Notes under the pieces: model-generated
Database searches by the model: none
Told to the model about the DNA's origin: nothing
The model's input: only the letters and a program-made list of their open reading frames with translations
Part shown: positions 46,442-55,161 of the stretch, piece by piece
How positions within the stretch are numbered: the stretch's first letter is position 1
Layout: each line of letters starts with the position of its first letter
DNA from: JABDJX01 sp039942715
GTDB lineage: Bacteria > Pseudomonadota > Alphaproteobacteria > Rhodobacterales > Rhodobacteraceae
Direction of reading: 5' to 3'
NCBI GenBank assembly: GCA_039942715.1
Contig: JBDVBY010000004.1
Location: 124,001-188,000 of the forward strand
Length of the DNA stretch: 64,000 bases
Program-made: the position numbers and the translations under genes

Positions 46442-47464
46442 TCATGGCAAATTGTCCCTTACATAAATCTCGATGCGAATGCGTTCTTGGCTTTCATTGA
46501 TCGGCGCGTTTTCTGTCAACGCGCGCAATGTGCGCACAGCACTGCGCACCATATGGCTTGGATCCTGAACCAGCACCGCATCGATCACGCCAGAAATCAA
46601 TGCATCGCGCGTGTGTTCGGACAACTCGGTTGTCACAACACTGACGTCTGACTTTGCTGCTTCAATCGCCTCGATCACACCTCGGGTGCCCCCACCCAGA
46701 CTATAAAGCGCAACGATATTCGAATTCTCAGCCAGCAATTTTGACAGTTTTTCATCGACCACACCGGCAAGCTCTTCGCCTTCGATCCACGGCAGCACAT
46801 TGAGATGCGGACATTCGGCGCGCATCACTTGCTCAAACCCCATGCGCCGCTCGACATGATCACGCAACACGCTCGATCCGGCCACAACGGCAACATCGCC
46901 GACAGGTGCCGACACAAATCTTTTGAGCAAACTGGCCGCTACGCGCCCGGCCGCCACGTTATCAATCCCTATGAATCTCTCACGCCCAGAGTTTGGGATA
47001 TCTGAGATAAAGGTCACAACGTTCACACCGTTCTTGCGCAGCCGATTGATAGCGTCACGCACAATCTGGCTCTCGATGGCAACGATGGCGATACCATCGC
47101 CAACATCTTCGCCCAGGTCCTCAATTGCTGCGACAATTGCCTCAGCATTAAGCGGCGGGACCGCGATCATCTGAATTTCAATTCGGTTCTTAGAAGCATT
47201 TTGACGCGCCGCTTCGATCTCGCGACGCACATCGTTGAAAAATGCTGTCTCGCCTGCAGGCACAATAAAGTTGAACCGATAGCTTTTGCCACGTGCAAGG
47301 TCGGCAGCTGCCTGATCGCGCACAAAGCTAAGCTTTTCCATTGCGTTATGCACTTTGGCAATGGTCGTCTGAGCAACGCCCTTGCGTTCATTCAACACAC
47401 GATCAACAGTTGCCACGCTGACGCCAGCGGCTTTTGCAACGTCTTGTGCGGTGACGCGGTACAT
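46442..47464 (-). CDS. LacI-family transcriptional regulator
   Basis: 340 residues. N-terminal helix-turn-helix TAQDVAKAAGVSVATVDRVL (5-24) followed by the hinge helix, then a periplasmic-binding-protein-like ligand domain (about 62-330) of the RbsB kind. The ligand should be the imported sugar or a product. Precedes the transporter genes on the same strand and is divergent from the FucU gene; a long inverted repeat lies in the shared promoter. Confidence 0.93.
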   Translation of the reverse strand: MYRVTAQDVAKAAGVSVATVDRVLNERKGVAQTTIAKVHNAMEKLSFVRDQAAADLARGKSYRFNFIVPAGETAFFNDVRREIEAARQNASKNRIEIQMIAVPPLNAEAIVAAIEDLGEDVGDGIAIVAIESQIVRDAINRLRKNGVNVVTFISDIPNSGRERFIGIDNVAAGRVAASLLKRFVSAPVGDVAVVAGSSVLRDHVERRMGFEQVMRAECPHLNVLPWIEGEELAGVVDEKLSKLLAENSNIVALYSLGGGTRGVIEAIEAAKSDVSVVTTELSEHTRDALISGVIDAVLVQDPSHMVRSAVRTLRALTENAPINESQERIRIEIYVRDNLP

Positions 47465-47485
47465 TCATACTCCCCCTTGACGAAA

Positions 47486-47515
47486 GGTTGATGTAGTAAA
47501 TGATGTACGTCAACC
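47486..47515. promoter_or_regulatory. Inverted repeat in the LacI/FucU divergent promoter
   Basis: Arms GGTTGATGTA (47486-47495) and TACGTCAACC (47506-47515) match in 9 of 10 bases, with a 10-base spacer that itself completes TGATGTACGTCA. The half-sites TGATGT and ACGTCA are those of the 16-bp palindrome at 36854. Likely autoregulatory operator of the LacI protein. Confidence 0.55.
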
Positions 47516-47558
47516 AAAAACCGGACCAAAACACCTCAAAGGCGAAAGGCGAACGCAC

Positions 47559-47999
47559 ATGCTTATAGGAATTGATCCCGTTCTAACCCCAGATCTTCTG
47601 CGCCATTTGCGCGCGATGGGTCATGGAGACCAACTGGTGATTGCGGACGCTAACTTCCCCGCGGAGGGCTGTTGTTCCCGTGTTGAGCGTCTTGCAGGCG
47701 TGTCTGCGACAGACGCGCTTCGCGCGATCCTTTCGGTTATGCCGCTTGATACATATGTCGACGAGCCTGCGCGCACGATGCAAGTGGTTGGCGAACCTGA
47801 TACGATCCCGGAGATCGTTCAAGAGTTTCAAAACATCATCAACGACGTGGCTGACCATCCATGCGAGATTCAAGGCATCGAGCGTCACGCCTTTTATCGC
47901 GAGACGGAAAAAACCTATTGCGTCGTTCAAACTGCAGAAGAACGTTTTTACGGCAATATCATTCTGTCCAAAGGCGTTGTTCCGCCCAATGACAGTTAA
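47559..47999 (+). CDS. RbsD/FucU-family mutarotase
   Basis: 146 residues. Sugar mutarotase fold with GHGDQLVIADANFPAE at 22-37, containing the catalytic-region His/Asp of FucU, and a C-terminal YGNIILSKGVV. It would interconvert anomers of the imported or released sugar. FucU-type length suggests a fucose- or other non-ribose sugar. Transcribed away from LacI; its stop is 6 nt from the convergent DhaKL stop. Confidence 0.9.
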   Translation: MLIGIDPVLTPDLLRHLRAMGHGDQLVIADANFPAEGCCSRVERLAGVSATDALRAILSVMPLDTYVDEPARTMQVVGEPDTIPEIVQEFQNIINDVADHPCEIQGIERHAFYRETEKTYCVVQTAEERFYGNIILSKGVVPPNDS

Positions 48000-48005
48000 G
48001 GCATT

Positions 48006-49739
48006 TTACGAAATCACCTCTGCCCAAGCCTTCAAAAGCATCGCCGCCGATGCCGCGCCCGGATCAATATGTCCGCGCGATCTTTCCCCTAATTTCTTCG
48101 AACGGCCCATCTGACTAAGCATGTCTTTGGTTCCAAGTGCTCCGTTAGATGCCGCCTTCGCAGCCGCATTCAGACACGCGCTAGACGATGCCAAGGACCC
48201 TAGCGCGGCGTCGCCCGCTGGCCCCCACGCATCCACCATCGTTTTTTGCCCAACGCTTGCGCCGCCCCGCTCGCGAATACCCGCCGACATACCTGCAATC
48301 AGGCTGGCAAGCGCCTGTGCATCAAGGTTAAGCCTGTCTGAAACCGCCGCCCCTGCTGCGCGAAACCCAGAGCTGTAGAGTGGACCTGCAGACGCGCCAA
48401 CCGTTTCCAGAAACGCCTCGGCGATATCGTCGCAAAGCTCTGTAATCGTTGTGCTTTCATCACTTTCTTCAAGCACTGATTGCACCGCCTTCCAACCCAT
48501 CTCCATCGTTAGCCCGTGATCGCCATCGCCAATGGCACCATCCAACGCATTCAAATGATCACGCTCAGTTTGAATAACGCTCACAGAGGCTGCCATCATC
48601 TTTCGGAAGATGTCTGGCGTGATGTCCCCGTCGGTTTTGAGACTGCCGCGATCAACCACTGTGCGTGCGGTTTTCTGGGCCTTCGCGCGCGGCGTTCGTA
48701 TGGTTGGTGCTGCGCGTTCGGTGTGTTCACCGACCTTAAGGGCTGGCGTTTCGCAGGGATGATCCAACCAAGTCTGAAGCCCGTCATCCAGCTTCATCAG
48801 CGTGATAGATGCCCCCTCCATATCAAGCGAGGTGCAATACTCCCCGACCCAACTGTTATGAATGACAACGCCCTGCCCGTCCAAAACCTGTGCCACCCGC
48901 CGGTGCAAGATGTAAAGTTCCAATAAACTTGTCGACCCAAGACCATTCACCAAAACCGCCACTTTGTCGCCGCTTCCAAGCGCCAGTTCCTCAAGAATGG
49001 GCGCAAGCAATTTGTCGGCAACTTCATCCGCGCTGGCAGCTGGTCCGCGCTCTACACCCGGCTCGCCGTGAATGCCCATGCCGATTTCCATCTCGCCAAC
49101 CGGCAGCTCAAAATTCGCCACCCCAGTTTGCGGCATCGTGCAAGGCGAGAGGGCGACACCCATCGTGCGCGTTGCATTATTGGCGCGCGCTGCGGCCTTC
49201 TCCACCTCTTCCATTGTGTGCCCAAGATCGGCGGCGGCACCCGCTACTTTGAAAACAAAAAAGTCCCCCGCAATACCGCGTCGATCTTGCGCGTTCTCTT
49301 TCGGCGCTGATGCTATGTCGTCGGTGACCACGAACGACCGCGCAGTGATGCCCTGTTCAGCCAGACCTTCTGTTGCCATGGCAAAGTTCATCACGTCGCC
49401 TGTGTAGTTTCCGAAAAGGAACACCACGCCCGCGCCACCATCTGCCGCAAAACCGGCGTCCATGATTTGCGATGGAGATGGCGAAGCAAAGATATTTCCC
49501 AAAGGTGCCGCATCCGCCAAACCGCGCCCGACGTATCCCGCAAAGGCTGGTTCATGCCCGGACCCACCTCCAACAACGATACCAACCTTTCCATCCCGGG
49601 GACCATTTCGCGCGACAATTGCTCGACCCGTTTCACCCTCTACAGTCAGCAGATGAGGATGCGCTGACACCATGCCGTCGATCAGTTGCTCGATCAAAAC
49701 ATCCGGGTCGTTGATCATCTTTTTGCGTGGGGTCGTCAT
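48006..49739 (-). CDS. Dihydroxyacetone kinase-family protein, DhaK-DhaL fusion, second copy
   Basis: 577 residues from ATG 49739 (MTTPRKKMINDPDVLIEQ), with GGAG nine bases upstream; ATG 49754 would add five residues. DhaK domain with GGGSGHEPAFAGYVG and the covalent-binding His in GMGIHGEPG; about 50-residue linker rich in Ala/Arg/Thr; DhaL domain with LDGAIGDGDHGLTM. This GDGDH type differs from the first copy and resembles the group that includes kinases for C4 ketoses such as erythrulose. Substrate not shown by sequence. Confidence 0.92.
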   Translation of the reverse strand: MTTPRKKMINDPDVLIEQLIDGMVSAHPHLLTVEGETGRAIVARNGPRDGKVGIVVGGGSGHEPAFAGYVGRGLADAAPLGNIFASPSPSQIMDAGFAADGGAGVVFLFGNYTGDVMNFAMATEGLAEQGITARSFVVTDDIASAPKENAQDRRGIAGDFFVFKVAGAAADLGHTMEEVEKAAARANNATRTMGVALSPCTMPQTGVANFELPVGEMEIGMGIHGEPGVERGPAASADEVADKLLAPILEELALGSGDKVAVLVNGLGSTSLLELYILHRRVAQVLDGQGVVIHNSWVGEYCTSLDMEGASITLMKLDDGLQTWLDHPCETPALKVGEHTERAAPTIRTPRAKAQKTARTVVDRGSLKTDGDITPDIFRKMMAASVSVIQTERDHLNALDGAIGDGDHGLTMEMGWKAVQSVLEESDESTTITELCDDIAEAFLETVGASAGPLYSSGFRAAGAAVSDRLNLDAQALASLIAGMSAGIRERGGASVGQKTMVDAWGPAGDAALGSLASSSACLNAAAKAASNGALGTKDMLSQMGRSKKLGERSRGHIDPGAASAAMLLKAWAEVIS

Positions 49740-49762
49740 GAACGGAGTCTCCATCGGAAAAG

Positions 49763-49776
49763 TTCACAGCTGTGAA
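49763..49776. promoter_or_regulatory. Perfect 14-bp palindrome upstream of the second DhaKL gene
   Basis: TTCACAGCTGTGAA, 23 bp before the preferred ATG. A likely operator given its position in the short gap between the DJ-1 gene and this gene. It does not match the TGATGT half-sites of the other candidate operators, so another regulator may be involved. Confidence 0.4.
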
Positions 49777-49815
49777 TTTCAGGTTACCAAAGGGTTAATT
49801 GCAAACGCGTGTTTT

Positions 49816-50427
49816 CTACTCGGCCGCGAGAGCACTGTCGTGGTGCACAATCTCGGTTCCAAGCAAAACGAGATACTCGCGGATAAAGGCAGCCAATGCG
49901 GTCCAGCCCTCTGCAGTAACAATATTGCCATCGCGCAGCGCCGCTTTTGGGCCAATTTTGACATATGTCGCATCGGTCAACGCCACTTCGGGCTCGACCG
50001 TAAAGAGGCCGGATACCTTCTTCCCCGCGATCACCTCTGGCACAGCGATCAAGACCTGAAGCCCGTGACAAATCGAGGCTATCGGCTTGTTATCACGATG
50101 GAATTCACGCACAATTTCACGCACACGCGGATAGGTTCGGATGTATTCAGGGCCGCGACCGCCAGCAATGTAAACCGAGTCGTAGTCAGCCGTGTCCGCC
50201 GCATCAAAATCGACCGCAACTTCGACTGCGTGGCCTTTGTGCTCGGTCCAGGTCAAAACACCAGGGCCAAAATCATGCACACTTGTTGTGACGCGATCGC
50301 CCTTTTTCGTCTCGGGACAGATGATATCAACGGTGTGGCCAAGGGCCTCCATCGCTTGTTGAACGACGAAGATTTCATACTCTTCCGAGTATTCGCCGAT
50401 GAGCATCAAAATCCGTTTTCCTGCCAT
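49816..50427 (-). CDS. DJ-1/PfpI-family protein
   Basis: 203 residues with the nucleophile-elbow cysteine in SICHGLQ (about 117-123) and a Glu near the N-terminus (IGEYSEEYE, about 11). The family includes glyoxalase III-like hydratases, amidases and stress proteins, so a role in detoxifying reactive aldehydes or ketoses from the pathway is possible. Read in the same direction as the second DhaKL gene, 76 nt before its start. Confidence 0.88.
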   Translation of the reverse strand: MAGKRILMLIGEYSEEYEIFVVQQAMEALGHTVDIICPETKKGDRVTTSVHDFGPGVLTWTEHKGHAVEVAVDFDAADTADYDSVYIAGGRGPEYIRTYPRVREIVREFHRDNKPIASICHGLQVLIAVPEVIAGKKVSGLFTVEPEVALTDATYVKIGPKAALRDGNIVTAEGWTALAAFIREYLVLLGTEIVHHDSALAAE

Positions 50428-50519
50428 CTCACCCTCCCAAGTGTTTGCTTGGCGATGCCAAACCTTTTGCTATGCTGCCGCCGGAAACTTCAAAAGTCTA
50501 GGTGGGAGAGCTTTGCGAA

Positions 50520-50831
50520 ATGAGTGATTGGGTTGATGCCTGTGGTGTGGATGATGTTGAGGAAGAGGACCTGATCCGTTTCGATCACAACGGCAAAACC
50601 TATGCCATCTATCGTAGTCCGAGCGACGAGTACTTTTGCACTGATGGGCTTTGCACCCATGAAAATGTGCATCTCGAAGACGGACTGGTGATGGATTACA
50701 TGATCGAATGCCCCAAGCATAATGGGCAGTTTGATTACCGCACGGGGGCGCCATTGCGTGCGCCGGTTTGTGACGCTTTAAAAATATACCCGGTCAAGGT
50801 CGAAAACGGACGGGTGCTGATCGCGTTTTAA
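50520..50831 (+). CDS. MocE-like Rieske [2Fe-2S] ferredoxin
   Basis: 103 residues from ATG 50520 (MSDWVDACGVDDVEEEDL); an in-frame GTG six codons upstream is an alternative. Rieske motifs CTHENVHL (Cys-x-His) and CPKHNGQF (Cys-x-x-His) are complete. Similar in size to MocE, the ferredoxin that works with the di-iron oxygenase MocD in rhizopine breakdown. A MocD-like gene follows 1 kb later, which supports an electron-transfer role to it. No ferredoxin reductase is seen. Confidence 0.85.
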   Translation: MSDWVDACGVDDVEEEDLIRFDHNGKTYAIYRSPSDEYFCTDGLCTHENVHLEDGLVMDYMIECPKHNGQFDYRTGAPLRAPVCDALKIYPVKVENGRVLIAF

Positions 50832-50838
50832 AGCGGGT

Positions 50839-51702
50839 CTATTCAAGCCCATAAAACCGTGCGCCGTTGTCGTGAAACAGTTTGCGGTGAGCCTCAAAGT
50901 CAAGGGCAGGACCGACGACAGTGCGCAGCGTATTTAACACATCGCCGTAACTTTGCGCGGCAAGCAACGCGACCGGCCAATCTGAGCCAAACATAACTCT
51001 ATCTGGACCAAACACATCCAAGACATGTGCAACATACGGGCGTAGATCTTCTGGCGTCCAGTTGGTGTGGTCGGCTTCGGTGATCATTCCCGAAAGCTTG
51101 CAATAGACATCGGGATAGTCGCGCAATTCCGACATTTGAGCAGCCCATGGCTCTGTAGTGCCAGTGGCGATGTCAGGTTTGGAAATATGGTTGATAACCG
51201 CTTTCAGACCGGGCGTTCGCTTGATCGCCTCTATCGCGTGGGGAAGTTGTGGTGGCTTTGTCAAAACCTCGAAACGACAGCCAACGTCAGCGGCATGTGC
51301 AAGATTTTCAAGGACGCGAGGCTTCAAAATCCAATCGGCTTCGGGCAAATCCTGAAGCATCGGGCGGAATGATTTGAAGTACGGATTCTGCCCGAAACGC
51401 GCCAGACGCTGCGAGAACTCATCACTGTCCATATCTAACCAACCGCACACTCCCGCAACAAAATCAGTGTGTTCGGCGATATCCAAAAGAAAATCAGTTT
51501 CCGCTTCGGTATCCGCAGCCTGAACCAGAATGGTTTTGCTCACACCCGCCTGACGCAACAAGGGCGCAAGATCGTCGGGCAAATAATCGCGATAAAGCAC
51601 GGTTAGATCCGATGACATCCAAGCATAATCGCCGCGGTCAATTTTCCATAGGTGATGGTGCGTATCAAGCACCGGACCCGGAGATTGCGAAAGGTTTGTC
51701 AT
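50839..51702 (-). CDS. Amidohydrolase family 2 (lactonase-like)
   Basis: 287 residues from ATG 51702 (MTNLSQSPGPVLDTHHHLW); an ATG seven codons upstream is possible. TIM-barrel metallohydrolase with DTHHHLW at 13-19 (metal His-x-His), INHISKP in the middle and MFGSDWPV near the C-terminus (metal Asp). The pattern resembles L-fuconolactonase and sulfomuconolactone hydrolase, so it may open a sugar lactone from one of the dehydrogenases. Convergent with the Rieske gene. Confidence 0.88.
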   Translation of the reverse strand: MTNLSQSPGPVLDTHHHLWKIDRGDYAWMSSDLTVLYRDYLPDDLAPLLRQAGVSKTILVQAADTEAETDFLLDIAEHTDFVAGVCGWLDMDSDEFSQRLARFGQNPYFKSFRPMLQDLPEADWILKPRVLENLAHAADVGCRFEVLTKPPQLPHAIEAIKRTPGLKAVINHISKPDIATGTTEPWAAQMSELRDYPDVYCKLSGMITEADHTNWTPEDLRPYVAHVLDVFGPDRVMFGSDWPVALLAAQSYGDVLNTLRTVVGPALDFEAHRKLFHDNGARFYGLE

Positions 51703-51819
51703 TCGATGGCCTTTTTCAAACATCTACTTTGAGTGCATCAAATGACACAAGTTTTGGCAATACCTTGCGCGATTTCCGACACCTCCGCTAAACTGAATTA
51801 AACCGAAAGGGAGCGGACC

Positions 51820-52899
51820 ATGTCAAAGCGCGACTACGATCTTCTTGGACCAAGCGGCCAGCGCGCGATTGATATCGGGCTGGCGGCGGCCGAGTGGTAT
51901 CATACTGACGTGCCGCGCAAGGAGATGAAGGCGTTGATGAAGCGCAGTGATCAGCCCGCAATCCGCGACACGGCGATTTATTATGGCGCAATGATTGTCT
52001 TTGCTTTTTGTGCGATTGCCTTGATGCCGAGTTGGTGGTCGCTTCCTTTTTGGATTGCCTACGCAACACTTTATACCTCTGGTGCTGATAGCCGGTGGCA
52101 CGAGGCTGGGCATGGCACCGCGTTTAAAACGGGCTGGATGAACACGTTTGTTTATCAAGTTGCTTGTTTCATGTTGTTTCGTAACCCGACGCTTTGGCGC
52201 TGGAGCCATGCGCGTCATCATACGGATACGATTATCGTAGGACGTGATCCTGAGATCATTACGATGCGCCCGCCTGCGATGTTTAAGCTATGGTTGCTGG
52301 TCATTGGGCAGCACACATTTGATGGGTTTATCGCAATGTTCCGCCACGCCAGCGAAGGTCTGAATGCGTCGGAAAAATCATTCACACCTGAGAGTGAATG
52401 GGGCAAGGCTCAGCGCGTTGCTCGGATTTGGATCGTTATTGTTGCGGGAGTTGTTTTGGCGGCGATGTCGATGCAATCGTTCATTCCGTTTCTTTTGGTG
52501 GGCGTTGGACCTGCGATTCTTGGTTCTTGGCATTTGGTTTTAACCGGGCTGTTGCAACACACAGGGATGGCCGACAATGTGATTGATCACCGACTGAATA
52601 CGCGCACGGTTTATATGAACCCGATCTCGAGATTTATTTACTGGAACATGAATTATCATATTGAGCATCATATGTTTCCAATGGTGCCTTATCACGCGCT
52701 CCCGAAGCTGCATGAGACTATTAAAGATGATTTGCCTGTACCTAGTCGCGGTTTTTTTGACGGGATGGGGGAGGTTATTTCTGCGTTGTGGAAACAACTT
52801 TCTGATCCTGAATTTAGAATTGAAAAAGAGCTTCCAGAAACAGCGCAACCTTATCGAATGGATTTACATGACGTTGCTTTAGATGTTCCTGCAGAGTGA
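51820..52899 (+). CDS. Membrane di-iron desaturase/oxygenase, MocD-like
   Basis: 359 residues with about four to five membrane segments and three His boxes: HEAGHG (about 90), HARHH (about 131) and HIEHH (about 282). This is the fatty-acid desaturase superfamily. The paired Rieske ferredoxin suggests the MocD branch, implicated in O-demethylation or hydroxylation of rhizopine. A plain fatty-acid desaturase is the alternative. 16 nt before the hydroxylase-family gene. Confidence 0.87.
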   Translation: MSKRDYDLLGPSGQRAIDIGLAAAEWYHTDVPRKEMKALMKRSDQPAIRDTAIYYGAMIVFAFCAIALMPSWWSLPFWIAYATLYTSGADSRWHEAGHGTAFKTGWMNTFVYQVACFMLFRNPTLWRWSHARHHTDTIIVGRDPEIITMRPPAMFKLWLLVIGQHTFDGFIAMFRHASEGLNASEKSFTPESEWGKAQRVARIWIVIVAGVVLAAMSMQSFIPFLLVGVGPAILGSWHLVLTGLLQHTGMADNVIDHRLNTRTVYMNPISRFIYWNMNYHIEHHMFPMVPYHALPKLHETIKDDLPVPSRGFFDGMGEVISALWKQLSDPEFRIEKELPETAQPYRMDLHDVALDVPAE

Positions 52900-52914
52900 C
52901 TGAAAGGTCAAAAG

Positions 52915-53907
52915 ATGGATGAAAGTAAATTTGGTGCGGAAGATTCTCGTGGGTATTGGGCGCCTAGAGACCCAATAAGCTATGGGCCTGCGTTCAATTG
53001 GCCACCTGATCCCAAAGCACTTTATAAATGGCTCTTCGGGTTTCCGGGATATTTTTTGCCGTGGAATGTTCTTTATGCGGTCGCTGCTTTGGGGATTTGG
53101 GCCTTTCTGACACCCTCGTTGGAGCATTTTCAGACGCTGTCTCTGGGAACTGCTGCATTGATTTTGCTTCGAAATTTTGTGTTGGCCGTTCTGGTGTACG
53201 GCGCGTGGCATCTTTGGCTATACGTCTGGCGCAAGCAGGATACAACGTTCAAGTACAACCGAAAATGGCCAAGCAAAACATCATCTGTCTTCCTGTTCAA
53301 AAATCAAAACTATGACAATATGTTTTGGACTTTGGCGAGTGGCGTTCCAATTTGGACTGCGTATGAATTGCTTCTTCTTTGGGCCTATGCAAATGGGTAT
53401 GCTGGGATGATCGATCCAAATGAAAATCCGATCGGGTTTTTAGCGATTTTCTTCTTGGTTCCACTTATCCATGAAGTTGGATTTTATGTTGTCCACCGCA
53501 CTTTGCATTGGCCGCCTTTGTATGAGATTGCACATAAACTTCACCATAGAAATGTAAACCCCGGTCCGTGGTCTGGGCTTTCTATGCATCCAATTGAACA
53601 CGTGATGTATTTCTCGACAATCCTACTCTTCTTCGTAATTCCATCTCATCCAATTCACATGATCAATTTGGCATCTCGCCTTGGGCTGGCACCAGCGCAA
53701 GGGCACACCGGATTTGATCGTGTGGTTATGGGCGAAGAAACAGCGATGGATACGTCTTATTATGCGCATTACCTTCACCACAGGTATTTCGAGGTGAATT
53801 ATGCGGATGGTATGGTTCCGTTGGATAAATGGTTTGGATCGTTTCACGATGGCACGCCAGAGGCAGATGAGGCGATGAAAGCCAGACGTCTGCGACGCGG
53901 TGTTTAG
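52915..53907 (+). CDS. Fatty acid hydroxylase/sterol desaturase superfamily protein
   Basis: 330 residues with about five membrane segments and the His-rich motifs HEVGFYVVHRTLH (about 184-196), HKLHHR (about 206) and YLHHRYFEVNY (about 284). Di-iron membrane oxygenase fold; acts on a lipid or another hydrophobic substrate. Follows the MocD-like gene in one operon. Both genes use more A/T-ending codons than the rest of the window, which suggests a separate origin. Confidence 0.88.
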   Translation: MDESKFGAEDSRGYWAPRDPISYGPAFNWPPDPKALYKWLFGFPGYFLPWNVLYAVAALGIWAFLTPSLEHFQTLSLGTAALILLRNFVLAVLVYGAWHLWLYVWRKQDTTFKYNRKWPSKTSSVFLFKNQNYDNMFWTLASGVPIWTAYELLLLWAYANGYAGMIDPNENPIGFLAIFFLVPLIHEVGFYVVHRTLHWPPLYEIAHKLHHRNVNPGPWSGLSMHPIEHVMYFSTILLFFVIPSHPIHMINLASRLGLAPAQGHTGFDRVVMGEETAMDTSYYAHYLHHRYFEVNYADGMVPLDKWFGSFHDGTPEADEAMKARRLRRGV

Positions 53908-53915
53908 GGCAATTC

Positions 53916-53943
53916 GGGCCGGTGGCTTTTGTACCACCGGCCC
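53916..53943. terminator. Hairpin between convergent hydroxylase and sbtA-like genes
   Basis: GGGCCGGTGG and CCACCGGCCC form a perfect 10-bp stem with an 8-base loop in the 42-bp gap between two gene ends. No T-run on the plus side; probably serves both directions. Confidence 0.75.
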
Positions 53944-53949
53944 AAAACG

Positions 53950-55065
53950 TCACCAGCCGATAAAGGCCTCGGCCATGGCGATATAGATCGGGATACTTAG
54001 GATGGCGATTGGCGTTCCTAGGCCCGTTGATGTGCCAACGTAAGCCGATGGATTTGCCTCTGGCAACGCGCCGCGCATGGTCGGAGGGCCTGAGATGTCA
54101 GAGCTTGACGAGGCCATGACTGCCAGCAAGACGACGCCACCTGCCGAAAATCCGGTCAACGCATGGGCGATCATGCCAACGCCGAACCCAAGCATCCCGT
54201 GCATAATGGGCGCCGTGATCCCATAGAAGATGTAGGCGTGCGCCACTTTACGCAATTCAGAGAACCGCGCCCATGCTTCCATGCCCATGATCAACATCAG
54301 GATTGACAAGAGGCCGCGAAAGAGTGGCTCGTAGAAGCTTTTGTAGACGGAGTCAGGTTCTGTAAGCACGCCGATGGCAAGACCCACAAGCAAGGCGGAA
54401 ATGGCAGGGCTGCGAAATGTATCGACAAGGATACCCCGAAGCAGGCCTTCTTCAACAATGGGCGTGCGTGGCATGTCGGGTTGGTTGTTTGTTTGCAAAG
54501 CAGTTCGCTGCACGGCCGGTCCCATCAATGTGGCTGTGGACGCCCCGCCTGTTGGTTGAACAGAAACGCTTGCGGCCGTGCGTCTGGCTGCGGCAAGCTT
54601 CGCCATGACAATCGCAGTCACAAGGGCGGCAATGTCCATAAAGGGGTAAAGCGCTCCTATGAAGCCTTCATAGTAGATGCCTTCATCGTCCAACATTGCC
54701 ATGCCCGCCGCCAGCGTCGAGGCCGACACGGCCCCAAACATACCAGCGGTGGCAAGGCCATCGACCTGTGAAACCCCCTTCCATCTGGCCAAAGTCAGGC
54801 TACCGATAAAGACGATTGTTATTCCCAGCACCGTTGCGCCAATGGCTGGCACCATCAGCGACATCAAATCGGCGTCTCGTACCGATATCCCCGCGCCCAG
54901 CCCGACTTTTAGCAAAAGCAGGATGACGATGAATTTGTAGACCGGGTCTTTGATTTCAAATTTGCTGCCAAGGGCCGCCAGCATCATACCCCCGATCAAA
55001 AAGGCGAGCGTGGGCTTTTGCAATTGGTCCAAGACGGTGCCGATAATCGAGGTCAGAATATCCAT
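53950..55065 (-). CDS. SbtA-type sodium-dependent bicarbonate transporter
   Basis: 371 residues with about ten membrane segments and a central cytoplasmic loop (about 155-205). The SSSSDISGPPTMRGALP segment (about 320) is the signature of the SbtA family, known in cyanobacteria to import bicarbonate with Na+. No SbtB (PII-like) gene is adjacent. In a phototrophic heterotroph it could supply anaplerotic carboxylation; this is inference. Divergent from a LysR regulator. Confidence 0.9.
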   Translation of the reverse strand: MDILTSIIGTVLDQLQKPTLAFLIGGMMLAALGSKFEIKDPVYKFIVILLLLKVGLGAGISVRDADLMSLMVPAIGATVLGITIVFIGSLTLARWKGVSQVDGLATAGMFGAVSASTLAAGMAMLDDEGIYYEGFIGALYPFMDIAALVTAIVMAKLAAARRTAASVSVQPTGGASTATLMGPAVQRTALQTNNQPDMPRTPIVEEGLLRGILVDTFRSPAISALLVGLAIGVLTEPDSVYKSFYEPLFRGLLSILMLIMGMEAWARFSELRKVAHAYIFYGITAPIMHGMLGFGVGMIAHALTGFSAGGVVLLAVMASSSSDISGPPTMRGALPEANPSAYVGTSTGLGTPIAILSIPIYIAMAEAFIGW

Positions 55066-55161
55066 GACTGGGTTCCTTACTATGGGTCCTGACCGTCTAT
55101 CCGTGTTGGAATATCAATAAAAATATATCTTTTTGTTAATTTTGTTCTATTTATTAAAACT

